DNA of 64,000 bases from Mycolicibacterium aromaticivorans JS19b1 = JCM 16368. GTDB lineage: Bacteria > Actinomycetota > Actinomycetes > Mycobacteriales > Mycobacteriaceae. Positions 1 through 7,869 of the stretch are shown in pieces. Where the stretch lies: contig NZ_JALN02000001.1 of the NCBI RefSeq assembly GCF_000559085.1, positions 1,798,001 through 1,862,000 on the forward strand, read 5' to 3'. Made by a program: the position numbers and the translations under genes. Position 1 is the first letter of the stretch, and each line of letters starts with the position of its first letter. The notes beneath the pieces were generated by a model that had not been told where the DNA came from, did not search any database, and saw only the letters and a list, made by a program, of their open reading frames with translations.

Positions 1-425
1 TACGACTGGACATTGGCGAATTGTGCTCGGCCGCCATCGACATCTGCGAGGTCGAGGTGCTAGCCGAACAACAGCCCGAGGTATTCGCCGAGTTCTGGGC
101 AGACACCGCGGCGCTCCACCAGCACATGGCCACGCTCATTAGTGATGGCATCGCATGCGGCGAATTCATCGACTGTGACCCGGAATTCGCCGCACTCAAT
201 ATCTGCGCCGCCGAAGAGGGTGTACAGCGCCGCTACCGCAACTCGACTGCGCACGCACCCGGCGGCAGCAGCCCGTTCCGGCACCCGAACTACTCGCGCG
301 AACACGTCGCCAGTGAGCTGGCAGCGATGCTGGTGCGCGGGCTGCTTCGGGACCCCTCGACGTTGCCCGCCGTCATCGCCGAAGCCGGTGACGACGTTGC
401 GGTGACTCCCACGCAGGCGGGATGA
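1..425 (+). CDS. TetR-family regulator, C-terminal part (gene starts before the window)
   Basis: The reading frame is open from the first bases of the window and ends at 425, so only the C-terminal ligand-binding part is visible, about 140 residues with no DNA-binding domain. Helical segments and the final stretch with 'AAMLVRGLLRDPS' resemble the end of TetR/AcrR regulators that carry a second conserved domain. The stop overlaps the start of the following Rieske gene (ATGA at 422-425), so the two are probably co-transcribed and the regulator may control it. A TTG at 21 could be read as a start, but the frame continues upstream and a protein starting there would lack the HTH. Family assignment is inference from the C-terminus only. 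Confidence 0.6.
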   Translation, partial: RLDIGELCSAAIDICEVEVLAEQQPEVFAEFWADTAALHQHMATLISDGIACGEFIDCDPEFAALNICAAEEGVQRRYRNSTAHAPGGSSPFRHPNYSREHVASELAAMLVRGLLRDPSTLPAVIAEAGDDVAVTPTQAG

Positions 426-976
426 CGCCGAAACCGGCCGGCCGGCTCAGCGACGGCTGGCACCCGGTAGCGCGTAGCACTGATCTCGATAGACCCTGTC
501 CTGCAATACTTTCAGGGCAGCAGCTGGTGGTGTTCCGCATCACCGGTGGTGAAGTATGTGTGCTGCCTGACCGATGTCTGCACCGCGGTGGCTCCCTGCG
601 CCGTGGCGCCGTCGTGGGTGACGCGATCGAGTGCCCGTACCACGGCTGGCGTTGGCGCGGGACCGACGGCCGATGCGTCGCCTCTCCCGGAGTCTCCACA
701 CGCACGACAGGGACGCTCGCTGCGAAACCCGCGGTGGACCGGTATGGCCTGATCTGGACATCCCTTGGCGAAACTCCCGCCGAGGTACCCGACCTCCCCG
801 GGCTCGGCCAGGGACGGTCCTACGCGACGTACGAACCGGTCGACATACACTGCGAAGCCAGACCGGTCGTCACCACTACGCGAACAGACCGCGGCAGACT
901 GATCCAGTTCTATAGCCCGGTGCGCCAAGGGGTTTGGCGCGTCTTTTCGGTGACCGTCACCGAGCAGGTGGGCTAG
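422..976 (+). CDS. Rieske [2Fe-2S] protein, shortened (lacks oxygenase catalytic domain)
   Basis: 184 residues. A complete Rieske motif is visible: C52-x-H54 in 'CLHRGG' and C71-xx-H74 in 'CPYHGW', the ligands of a [2Fe-2S] cluster as in alpha subunits of ring-hydroxylating oxygenases and O-demethylases. Those subunits are normally about 350 residues or more, with a mononuclear-iron domain after the Rieske domain. Here only some 60 residues follow the Rieske region, and the last 27 or so ('SPVRQGVWRVFSVTVTE') look like the far C-terminus of such an enzyme. I infer an internal deletion that removed the iron site, or a degraded gene. A ferredoxin-like role is the alternative. It is coupled to the upstream TetR gene and overlaps the convergent FKBP gene by 4 bases. 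Confidence 0.7.
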   Translation: MTPKPAGRLSDGWHPVARSTDLDRPCPAILSGQQLVVFRITGGEVCVLPDRCLHRGGSLRRGAVVGDAIECPYHGWRWRGTDGRCVASPGVSTRTTGTLAAKPAVDRYGLIWTSLGETPAEVPDLPGLGQGRSYATYEPVDIHCEARPVVTTTRTDRGRLIQFYSPVRQGVWRVFSVTVTEQVG

Positions 977-1335
977 CGGGTGGCCAGCAGGTCGATGACG
1001 AAAATGAGCGTCTTGCCGGACAATTGGTGCCCGCCGCCGGCCGGGCCGTAGGCCTGCTCGGGTGGGATCGTCAGCTGACGTCGGCCGCCCACCTTCATGC
1101 CGGGGATGCCGTCCTGCCAGCCCTGGATCAGCCCGCGCAACGGGAAGGAGATGGACTCCCCGCGGTTCCACGAACTGTCGAACTCGGCGCCGGTGTCGTA
1201 TTCGACGCCCACATAGTGAACATCGACGACGGCACCGGCCTTGGCCTCATCGCCGTCGCCGACCACCAGGTCCTTGATGACCAGTTCGGTGGGCGCCGGC
1301 CCGTCGGGGAATTCGATCTGGGGTTTGCTCGTCAC
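973..1335 (-). CDS. FKBP-type peptidyl-prolyl cis-trans isomerase
   Basis: 120 residues, the size of a single-domain FKBP. Family hallmarks are visible: 'VDVHYVGVEYDTGAEFDSS' near residue 40, 'LIQGWQDGIPGMKVGGRR' in the middle, 'IPPEQAYG', and the C-terminal strand 'LIFVIDLLATR'. These line the FK506/proline pocket (Tyr, Asp, Phe, Trp, Tyr and Phe positions all present). The predicted reaction is cis-trans isomerisation of X-Pro bonds during folding. There is no signal peptide, so it is cytoplasmic. It lies 18 bases downstream of the GntR gene on the same strand and could be read through from that operon, but the role is general housekeeping. Confidence 0.9.
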   Translation of the reverse strand: MTSKPQIEFPDGPAPTELVIKDLVVGDGDEAKAGAVVDVHYVGVEYDTGAEFDSSWNRGESISFPLRGLIQGWQDGIPGMKVGGRRQLTIPPEQAYGPAGGGHQLSGKTLIFVIDLLATR

Positions 1336-1353
1336 CGCTCACACAGTAGTCGC

Positions 1354-2139
1354 TCACGCGCCGCTGACCGAGCGTTCTACCCGCCCGTCCGTACCGCGAC
1401 GCTCCCGCGCGGTGACCGTCGACGTCGTGGCCGTCAACCGCACCCGGTCGGCGCGGAACAGGTCATAGGCGTACTCGAACGGCCGGTCTGCGGCGTCACG
1501 AGTGATCCTGGTGATCGCCACCAGCGGTCGCCGGTGCGCGATGCCCAGCCAATCGGCTTCGCGCGGGCTGGCGCTGACCACCTCGATGGTCTCGCTGGAC
1601 GTCGCGGGCACCAGGCCGTAGCGAACGGCGAACAACTCGTAGAGCGAGCCACCGAGTGGCTGCTCCAGCAGATCGATGACGTGCTCGGCGACAAAGCACG
1701 AGAAGTCCACCGACAGCGGCACCCCGTCGGCGAAGCGGAGCCGCCGGATCGCGAAAACGTCTTCGCCGGAGTCGATTTCCAGTGCGGCGGCCTCGGCGGG
1801 TGTGGGCGGCCTGCGGTCGGTGGCCAGCACCCGGGTCGCACTGGTGTGGCCGCCGCTGCGCAACCGCGCGGGCAGGCCCGCCAGCTCGGCGGCGTTGCGT
1901 TCCACGACATCGGCCCGCACGAACGTGCCGCCGTTGCGCCCGGTCCGCCGCTCCAACACACCGGCACGGCTCAACGGCAACAGCGCACTGCGCAGAGTGG
2001 AACGCGATACTTCGAAGCGGTCGGCCATCTCGCGTTCGGTGCCCAGCCGGGAGCCGGGCCGCAGGGCGCCCTGAGCGAGCATCGACAGGATGCGCCGTCG
2101 CACATCCTCCGCGATCGGGCCGCCCTCCGACTCCTCCAT
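1354..2139 (-). CDS. GntR-family transcriptional regulator (HutC/UTRA type)
   Basis: 261 residues. An N-terminal winged helix of about 70 residues ('GTEREMADRFEVSRSTLRSAL') is followed by a UTRA effector domain with the typical 'PLSVDFSCFVAEH' and 'ADRPFEYAYDLFRADR' strands. UTRA domains bind small catabolites. It is the last gene of the minus-strand set kinase, SDR, GntR, starting 4 bases after the SDR stop, and a divergent permease/PLP-enzyme operon lies upstream of the set. This context suggests it is the local repressor of the whole 2.1-7.2 kb module. A candidate operator lies at 4061-4081. The ligand is unknown. Confidence 0.85.
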   Translation of the reverse strand: MEESEGGPIAEDVRRRILSMLAQGALRPGSRLGTEREMADRFEVSRSTLRSALLPLSRAGVLERRTGRNGGTFVRADVVERNAAELAGLPARLRSGGHTSATRVLATDRRPPTPAEAAALEIDSGEDVFAIRRLRFADGVPLSVDFSCFVAEHVIDLLEQPLGGSLYELFAVRYGLVPATSSETIEVVSASPREADWLGIAHRRPLVAITRITRDAADRPFEYAYDLFRADRVRLTATTSTVTARERRGTDGRVERSVSGA

Positions 2140-2143
2140 CGGA

Positions 2144-2920
2144 CTAGCTGTTCAGCGCATCCGGCGACTCGGGCAGAACCTGACCGCCGTCCACGGCGAT
2201 CGCCTGACCGGTGATGTAGCCGGCCTCCACGGTGGCCAGGAATGCGGCCAGGTGGCCGATGTCCTCCGGCTTGCCCAAGGCTCCCGCCGGGATCGCCTTG
2301 GTCATCCCGGCGATGTAGTCCTCGCCCATGTCCGCCAGTCCCTCGGTGAAGATGTTGCCCGGCAGCACGGCATTGACGGTGATCCCGTGCGGCGCCAATT
2401 CGATTGCGGCGGTGCGCATGAAGCCCAGCTGGGCAGCCTTCGACGCCCCGTAGTGCGACCATCCCGGGAAGCCGGTGATCGGACCGGTGATCGACGAGGT
2501 CAGAATCACCCGACCGCGCCCGGAGGCGATCAGGGCGTCCAGGCAGGCCTGCACGGTGAACACATTGCCCTTGACATTGACGTCGAGCACCTCGGCCAGT
2601 TGGGCCGGTGTCATCGTGGCCAACGGTGCCTCGGGAAAGATCCCTGCATTGGCGCAGACGACGTCGATGCCGCCGAACGCGTCGATGACCGAGGCGGCCA
2701 GTTCCGCACATGCCACCGGATCGGTGACATCGGTCTGGATTCCCAACACCTTTCCGCTGCCGAGCGCGTCCAGCTCCGCCACCGCCGAGTCCAGTTCGGT
2801 GGTCGAACGCGCGGCGATCGCGACATCGGCGCCCGCCGTGGCGAAGACCGAGGCGATGCCGCGCCCGATGCCCTTGCTGCCACCGGTGACCACCACGGAC
2901 GTCGACTGCAGATCAAACAC
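2144..2920 (-). CDS. Short-chain dehydrogenase/reductase (FabG-like)
   Basis: 258 residues from a GTG start. The start was chosen because AAGGAG at 2927-2932 sits 6 bases upstream and the protein then begins directly with the Rossmann fold; an upstream extension to 3058 has no SDR homology. Classical SDR motifs are seen: TGGSKGIG (NAD(P) binding, about residues 12-19), 'CANAG', a catalytic serine in 'TSSITG' and 'YGASK' (Tyr-x-x-x-Lys). The C-terminal '[12 protein letters not shown]' is typical. It probably oxidises or reduces a hydroxy/keto group of an intermediate in the surrounding module; substrate and cofactor preference cannot be read from sequence. It sits between the kinase gene (25 bases upstream) and the GntR gene (4 bases downstream). 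Confidence 0.88.
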   Translation of the reverse strand: MFDLQSTSVVVTGGSKGIGRGIASVFATAGADVAIAARSTTELDSAVAELDALGSGKVLGIQTDVTDPVACAELAASVIDAFGGIDVVCANAGIFPEAPLATMTPAQLAEVLDVNVKGNVFTVQACLDALIASGRGRVILTSSITGPITGFPGWSHYGASKAAQLGFMRTAAIELAPHGITVNAVLPGNIFTEGLADMGEDYIAGMTKAIPAGALGKPEDIGHLAAFLATVEAGYITGQAIAVDGGQVLPESPDALNS

Positions 2921-2945
2921 GCGTATCTCCTTGCCTAGAAAGGGT

Positions 2946-3959
2946 TCAAACCCGGGATCCGAAGATCGCATCCTGCAACCAGGAGCGGTCCTCCAGATAC
3001 CGTTGCGCCAGCCGGGCGGTGTTGGGGGCGAAGTCGTCGCCGAGCTCTGCCGCCGCATCGGCGTCGGCGTGCGAGGCGATCCATGCCGTCAGGTTTATCC
3101 GGCGCAGCATCACGAACGACGGGACGAGCGCCAAGTGGTCGGCAGGCAGCGAGCCGGCTTCGGAGTAGCCCGTGAGCCACTCCGCGATGATGCGCTCGCC
3201 GGCCGGCGTGTCCTCGATGAACGACACCGCGGCGCCCAGATCGGCCAGATACCACGACCACCCGCAGTCGTCGAAGTCGATCACGGTGATGCCTGCACCC
3301 GCGTCGGTCGGATCGACCATCAGATTGGCCAACCGCAGATCGGCGTGGACCAATCCGAATCTGTCCGGCCCCGAACCGAAATGGGTGAGCTTTGCGGCGA
3401 TGTCATCGGCGGCGCGCTGGATCACGGCCCGGTCGTCGTCGGTCAGGCCGGGCGCCAGCCGCCAATTACCCCACCGGGCGTCCGGACCGAGGATGGTGTC
3501 GAGGTCCCAGCGGAACCGGGTGAACGCGTGTGGGAACGTCCAGTTCCTGGCGTGCTCGTGCATGACGGCGGTGAGCCTGCCGAGTTGGTCGAAGCCGACG
3601 GCCTCGGGATCGTCCTCCGCGGTGCAGCCCGCGACGAAGGTCACGGCGTCGACGTGCAAGACATCGCCGTCGACCTCGGCGGCCACGACATCGGTTCCGT
3701 CGCGGGCGGCGATCAGCTCCGGCGTGAGCACCGACGTCTCCCGGCGCAGGGCCTTCATCCACGCCAGCTCAGAGCGGATCGCCTCCAGCGAGTGATAGCC
3801 CGGTCGGTGCACCCGCAGGACGATCGGATCGTCGTCCTCGACCAGGTATGTGGCGTTCTCGGACAGGCTGAGCAGCCGCAATGGCGTGTCGCCTGCACGA
3901 CCGTAAGCGGGCAGTGCTGCACGCGCGAAGAACTCATGAGTCGGCGGCAGTCCCGGCAT
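2946..3959 (-). CDS. APH/choline-kinase-fold small-molecule kinase
   Basis: About 337 residues. Kinase features are visible: a '[11 protein letters not shown]' glycine-loop equivalent near residue 35, 'IVLRVHRP' (ATP-binding lysine replaced by Arg in the LRVHRP strand), the catalytic loop '[14 protein letters not shown]' and the metal-binding 'VIDFDDCG'. This places it with aminoglycoside phosphotransferase-like kinases, a fold that includes choline, ethanolamine, homoserine and hydroxylysine kinases. There is no resistance context. It lies next to an amino-acid-type permease and a class-III PLP enzyme with phospho-lyase features, so I infer that it phosphorylates an amino alcohol or hydroxy-amino acid. 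ATG 3959 is used; GTG 3965 is equally possible. Confidence 0.8.
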   Translation of the reverse strand: MPGLPPTHEFFARAALPAYGRAGDTPLRLLSLSENATYLVEDDDPIVLRVHRPGYHSLEAIRSELAWMKALRRETSVLTPELIAARDGTDVVAAEVDGDVLHVDAVTFVAGCTAEDDPEAVGFDQLGRLTAVMHEHARNWTFPHAFTRFRWDLDTILGPDARWGNWRLAPGLTDDDRAVIQRAADDIAAKLTHFGSGPDRFGLVHADLRLANLMVDPTDAGAGITVIDFDDCGWSWYLADLGAAVSFIEDTPAGERIIAEWLTGYSEAGSLPADHLALVPSFVMLRRINLTAWIASHADADAAAELGDDFAPNTARLAQRYLEDRSWLQDAIFGSRV

Positions 3960-4060
3960 GGGCACCAGTGTGGACCATAACGGGGCGGCGAGCAGACCAA
4001 ATCCGCATATTTAACGTCCTTGTTTCGTAGCAGGGTTTTGGGAAACACACAGGAAACATC

Positions 4061-4081
4061 ACTTGCGTAAAGCCCGTAAGT
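4061..4081. promoter_or_regulatory. Candidate operator in the divergent kinase/permease promoter region
   Basis: An imperfect palindrome has ACTTGCG on the left (4061-4067) and CGTAAGT on the right (4075-4081). It is nested in a second inverted repeat, CAGGAA (4050-4055) and TTCCTG (4081-4086). It ends just upstream of a plausible -35 element at 4087. The position between the two divergent operons fits a binding site for the GntR regulator encoded at 1354-2139. The link is inference from position and symmetry alone. Confidence 0.35.
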
Positions 4082-4086
4082 TCCTG

Positions 4087-4116
4087 TTGACCAGGGGATC
4101 TGGCGGGGGTAACAAT
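4087..4116 (+). promoter_or_regulatory. Candidate promoter of the permease operon
   Basis: TTGACC (4087-4092) and TAACAA (4110-4115) are separated by 17 bases. The -35 is close to consensus; the -10 is weak. Transcription would start about 115 bases before the permease ATG, leaving a leader in which I see no obvious structured RNA. The whole 3960-4240 interval (281 bases) is otherwise non-coding. Confidence 0.35.
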
Positions 4117-4240
4117 GTCGTCGTCGCACCACAAAGCCGTGCCGACATCGTCATCGCCCCCCGGCCTCAGTTCCAACCGGGGAATACCAGACCAAATAAA
4201 TGGCACGACCCCAGTCACAGTCGAGATGGGAATCCACACA

Positions 4241-5815
4241 ATGAGCGACACCATCGATCCGCCGGCCCCGGCCGGCAACGAAGTCAAATCCGAGACCGTC
4301 CAACGGCTCAAGCCCAACGCGGTCGGTCTGATCGGCGTCCTGTTCATGGCCGTCGCGACCGCCGCGCCGATCACCGCCATGGTGGGCAACGTGCCGATCG
4401 CGGTCGGATTCGGCAACGGCGCCTACGCCCCGGCCGGCTACTTCGTCGCCACGATTGTGCTGACGTTGTTCGCGATCGGTTATGCGGCGATGAGCAAGCA
4501 CATCACCGCGACCGGCGCCTTCTACGGGTACATCTCGCACGGGTTGGGCCGGATCGTCGGGCTGGGCGCCGGCTTCCTGACCGCCATGGCCTACATGGTG
4601 TTCGAAGCGTCGCTGATCGGCATCTTCGCCTTCTTCGGCAACGACACGTTCAATTCACTGTTCCATGTGAACATCTCGTGGATCGTGTTCGCCATCGGCA
4701 TGCTGGTGGTCAATCTGGTCCTGACCTACTTCGACATCAACGTCGCCGCCAGGGTGCTCGGGGTCTTCCTGATCACCGAGATCGTCATGCTGTCGTTGAT
4801 GGCGCTCTCGGTGCTGTTCACCGGCGGCGGCCCGCAGGGCTGGTCGTGGGGATCGCTCAACCCGCTCAACGCATTTGCGAACCTGTCCGGCTCGGTGGCC
4901 GGAGCCGACGGCAGCATGCTCACGGTGGCAGGCTCGGCAGGCATCGGCCTGTTCTTCGCGTTCTGGTCCTGGGTCGGCTTCGAGTCCAGTGCGATGTACG
5001 GCGAGGAGTCCAAGAACCCGAAGAAGATCATCCCGATCGCGGTGATCAGCTCGGTGGTCGGCATCGGCGTGTTCTACGTCATCATCTCCTGGTTGGCGAT
5101 CGTGGGCACCGGTCCGCAGAATGCCATTGCGCTGGCACAGGATTCGGCGACCGCGGGTGACATCTTCTTCGGTCCGGTCGGTGCGCACCTGGGCACCTGG
5201 GCCGTCGACCTGTTCAAGATCCTGTTGATGACCGGTTCCTTCGCCTGCGGCATGGCGTTCCACAACTGCGCCGCCCGCTACATCTACGCGCTCGGACGCG
5301 AGAACGTCATCCCGGGCATGCGCAAGACGATCGGCGCCACCCACCCGACGCACGGATCGCCGCACATCGCCGGGCTGGTCCAGACCATCTTCGCGACGGT
5401 CGTCGTGCTGTTCTTCGCACTCACCGGCCGTGATCCCTACACCGGTCTGTACGGGTTGATGGCTCTGCTCGGCACCACCGCGATCATGATCGTCCAGGCG
5501 CTGGCCGCGTTCGCGGTGATCGCCTACTTCCACGTCGGCAAGAACCATCCGGAGACGGCCAACTGGTTCCGGACCTTCCTGGCTCCGCTGCTCGGCGGTC
5601 TGGGCATGCTCTACGTGATCTACCTGCTGGCCAAGAACGCGTCGTTCGCGGCAGGCACCGCGTCCAGCGACTGGGTCTTCGAGATCATCCCCTACGTGGT
5701 GGGTGTCGTCGGCATCGGTGGCATCGTGCTGGCGGTGGTACTGAAATACACGTCGCCGCAGCGCTATTCGGAGCTCGGCCGGACGGTGCTCGAAGAGGCG
5801 CACGAACGCCAGTGA
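4241..5815 (+). CDS. APC-family amino acid/amine permease
   Basis: 524 residues from ATG 4241 (GATGGGA about 9 bases upstream); an in-frame extension to 4115 is rich in Ser/Pro and not family-like. About 12 hydrophobic segments can be seen, starting with 'AVGLIGVLFMAVATAAPITAM', which carries the substrate-binding helix-1 region of the APC superfamily, then the 'FWSWVGFESSAMYGEESKNP' segment typical of this group. It should import an amino acid or amine by proton or cation coupling at the inner membrane. It is followed 37 bases later by the PLP enzyme gene and faces the kinase/SDR/GntR operon, so it is probably the uptake step for the compound that the module degrades. Confidence 0.88.
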   Translation: MSDTIDPPAPAGNEVKSETVQRLKPNAVGLIGVLFMAVATAAPITAMVGNVPIAVGFGNGAYAPAGYFVATIVLTLFAIGYAAMSKHITATGAFYGYISHGLGRIVGLGAGFLTAMAYMVFEASLIGIFAFFGNDTFNSLFHVNISWIVFAIGMLVVNLVLTYFDINVAARVLGVFLITEIVMLSLMALSVLFTGGGPQGWSWGSLNPLNAFANLSGSVAGADGSMLTVAGSAGIGLFFAFWSWVGFESSAMYGEESKNPKKIIPIAVISSVVGIGVFYVIISWLAIVGTGPQNAIALAQDSATAGDIFFGPVGAHLGTWAVDLFKILLMTGSFACGMAFHNCAARYIYALGRENVIPGMRKTIGATHPTHGSPHIAGLVQTIFATVVVLFFALTGRDPYTGLYGLMALLGTTAIMIVQALAAFAVIAYFHVGKNHPETANWFRTFLAPLLGGLGMLYVIYLLAKNASFAAGTASSDWVFEIIPYVVGVVGIGGIVLAVVLKYTSPQRYSELGRTVLEEAHERQ

Positions 5816-5852
5816 GTGCAGTCACGGGCCGCGACAACGAGGACGTAGCGAT

Positions 5853-7184
5853 ATGAGCTTCTCCAACATCATGGATTCCAACAGCTACTCGGCGGATCAC
5901 CCGGTCGATCCCGCCACCGAATCGTTGATCGCGGCCCGTGACCGCATCCTGGGCCCGGCCTACCGGCTGTTCTACCAACGCCCGGTGCACCTGGTCCGCG
6001 GCGAGGGCACCCGGCTCTACGACGCCGACGGCGCCTGTTACCTGGACGCCTACAACAACGTCGCCAGTGTCGGCCACTGCCACCCGCATGTGGTGGAGGC
6101 GGTCACCCGCCAGCTGTCCACCCTCAACACCCATACGCGCTATCTGCACGGCGGCATCGTCGACTACAGCCGGCGCCTGCTGGACACTCTGCGGTCCGAG
6201 GGGCCCGACCAGCTCGACCAGGTGATGTACGCCTGCACCGGCTCCGAGGTCAACGACCTGGCGCTGCGCGTGGCCGAGATGTACACCGGCGCGAAGGGTG
6301 TCATCGTGACCACCGATGCCTATCACGGCAACACCGCCGCGGTGACCGCGATCTCGCCGTCCATCGGTGGCGCCTCGGTACTCGGTGAGCACGTCCGCAC
6401 GATCCCACCGCCGGACAGCTACCGCATACCCGCAGACGAACTCGCGGGCCGATTCACCGCCGACGTCGTCACCGCGATCGACAAGCTGGTCGCCAGCGGC
6501 GCCGGCTTCTCCGCCCTGATCGTCGACACCATCTTCTCCTCGGACGGCATCTACCCCGACCCCTCGGTGCTGGCGCCCGCGGTGGACGCGGTGCACCGCG
6601 CCGGCGGCGTGTTCATCGCCGACGAGGTGCAGCCCGGCTTCGGCCGTACCGGCGACGCGATGTGGGGCTTCCTGCGCCACGGTGTCGCGCCGGACCTCGT
6701 CACAATGGGCAAGCCGATGGGCAACGGCATGCCGATCGCGGCGATGGCGGCCCGCTCGGAGATTCTCGATACCTTCGCCCGCGAGATCCCGTACTTCAAC
6801 ACCTTCGGCGGCAATCCGGTGACGGTGGCCGCCGCGGCGGCAGTCCTCGACGTCATCGAGGACGAGAAGCTGATGCGCAACGCCGCCGAAGTCGGTTCGC
6901 AACTGCGAGACGAGATCACGCGACTTGGCGCTGACCATCCACGCATCGGCGACGTCCGCGGCACCGGCCTGTACGTCGGCGTCGAGATGATCGACGAGAC
7001 CGGCGCACCCGACCGGGCCGGCGCCCGGGCATTGGTCAACGCCATGCGCGAGCGGCGGGTGCTGATCTCGGTGTGTGGGCGCGACGGGAACGTGCTGAAG
7101 ATCCGTCCGCCGATGGTGTTCTCGAGCACCGATGTGGACTGGTTCTGCACCGAGTTCGCCGGCGCCGTCGCTTCGTCGTTCTGA
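5853..7184 (+). CDS. Class-III PLP enzyme, probable amino-alcohol phosphate phospho-lyase
   Basis: 443 residues, fold type I, class-III aminotransferase family. The PLP site is complete: 'GSEVNDLALRVA' (phosphate cup), 'IADEVQPGFGRTG' (Asp to the pyridine nitrogen) and the Schiff-base lysine in 'TMGKPMGNGMP'. N-terminal features, 'RILGPAYRLFY' and 'LNTHTRYLHGGIVDYSRRL', closely match what I recall of ethanolamine-phosphate and phosphohydroxylysine phospho-lyases (ETNPPL/PHYKPL), where the corresponding text reads NTNSRYLHDNIVDYA. Those enzymes release ammonia, phosphate and an aldehyde. With a kinase of the choline-kinase fold nearby, this reaction is more likely than transamination, but that is inference. 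Start ATG 5853 has GAGGA upstream. Confidence 0.82.
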   Translation: MSFSNIMDSNSYSADHPVDPATESLIAARDRILGPAYRLFYQRPVHLVRGEGTRLYDADGACYLDAYNNVASVGHCHPHVVEAVTRQLSTLNTHTRYLHGGIVDYSRRLLDTLRSEGPDQLDQVMYACTGSEVNDLALRVAEMYTGAKGVIVTTDAYHGNTAAVTAISPSIGGASVLGEHVRTIPPPDSYRIPADELAGRFTADVVTAIDKLVASGAGFSALIVDTIFSSDGIYPDPSVLAPAVDAVHRAGGVFIADEVQPGFGRTGDAMWGFLRHGVAPDLVTMGKPMGNGMPIAAMAARSEILDTFAREIPYFNTFGGNPVTVAAAAAVLDVIEDEKLMRNAAEVGSQLRDEITRLGADHPRIGDVRGTGLYVGVEMIDETGAPDRAGARALVNAMRERRVLISVCGRDGNVLKIRPPMVFSSTDVDWFCTEFAGAVASSF

Positions 7185-7211
7185 ATCGCTTTCGTCGGGC
7201 ACACTGGAACA

Positions 7212-7460
7212 GTGGCTGAAGACAACGAAACCCTTTCCCGCATCCACGACCTGGTCGCCCAAGAGCGCGAACTGCGTGAGCGGGTAGTTCACGGACAGAT
7301 CGACCCCTCGGAGGAGCACACCCGGCTGCAGGCCATCGAAACCGAGCTCGACCAGTGCTGGGACCTGCTTCGGCAGCGTCGTGCGCTGCGCGAGACGGGC
7401 GGCGATCCGAGCGCGGCAAGCGTGCGGCCCGCCGACGAAGTCGAGGGCTACCTCAGCTGA
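7212..7460 (+). CDS. DUF2630 family small protein
   Basis: 82 residues from GTG 7212. It is charged, probably helical, with heptad-like 'RIHDLVAQERELRERVVHG' and 'LQAIETELDQCWDLLRQRRALR', ending 'RPADEVEGYL'. This matches the actinobacterial DUF2630 family, whose function is unknown; M. tuberculosis has a member close to gltA2 (Rv0898c by memory), which fits the local synteny. The stop overlaps the end of the convergent MarR gene by 8 bases. Confidence 0.85.
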   Translation: MAEDNETLSRIHDLVAQERELRERVVHGQIDPSEEHTRLQAIETELDQCWDLLRQRRALRETGGDPSAASVRPADEVEGYLS

Positions 7461-7869
7461 GCACCCGGGACAGGATCGTTCGCAACGCCTGAAGATCCTG
7501 TTCGTCGAGAGAGGCCAAGACCTCCGGCGCGGGGTCGTCGGTGTCGTCGAGGACGGCGATGACGTCGCGGCCCGCGTCGGTCAGCGACACCAGCTTGCAG
7601 CGCCGATTTTCCGGATGCGGTTGGCGGACCACCAGTCCGCGTGCCTCCAGATCGTTCACCGCGACAGTGGCGGCCGGCGCGTCGATGGTGGCCGCCTCGG
7701 CCACCTGCTTGACCGTCATCGGCTGCGACGCGAGCCGGCGCAGAATTCGAATCCTGCTGAACGGCAATCCCGTTCGATCGACAACCGCGCGACGCCAACC
7801 GTCCTTGTTGTCCAGCACCAGGCTCGACATCGACCGCCACACCTGGTCGGCGAGCGGATTACCCGACAT
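7453..7869 (-). CDS. MarR-family transcriptional regulator
   Basis: 138 residues with a winged-helix core: 'MTVKQVAEAATIDAPAATVAVNDLEARGLV' (helix-turn-helix) and the wing 'RQPHPENRRCKLVSLTDAGRD'. MarR proteins bind as dimers to palindromes and usually respond to phenolics or drugs. Its start codon lies inside the end of the upstream MFS gene (the MFS stop is at 7859-7861), so the two form one operon, the classical regulator/efflux-pump pair. A strong 33-bp interrupted palindrome at 9298-9330, at the head of the MFS gene, is the probable operator. Confidence 0.88.
   Translation of the reverse strand: MSGNPLADQVWRSMSSLVLDNKDGWRRAVVDRTGLPFSRIRILRRLASQPMTVKQVAEAATIDAPAATVAVNDLEARGLVVRQPHPENRRCKLVSLTDAGRDVIAVLDDTDDPAPEVLASLDEQDLQALRTILSRVLS

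Noticed and set aside
2921..3058. N-terminal extension of the SDR up to 3058.
   Set aside because: The extension overlaps the kinase gene and is non-homologous; the ribosome binding site supports the GTG at 2920.
5685..7319. A 544-codon minus-strand frame opposite the class-III PLP enzyme.
   Set aside because: The plus strand encodes a complete PLP enzyme; the minus product is Val/His/Asp/Arg-rich shadow sequence.
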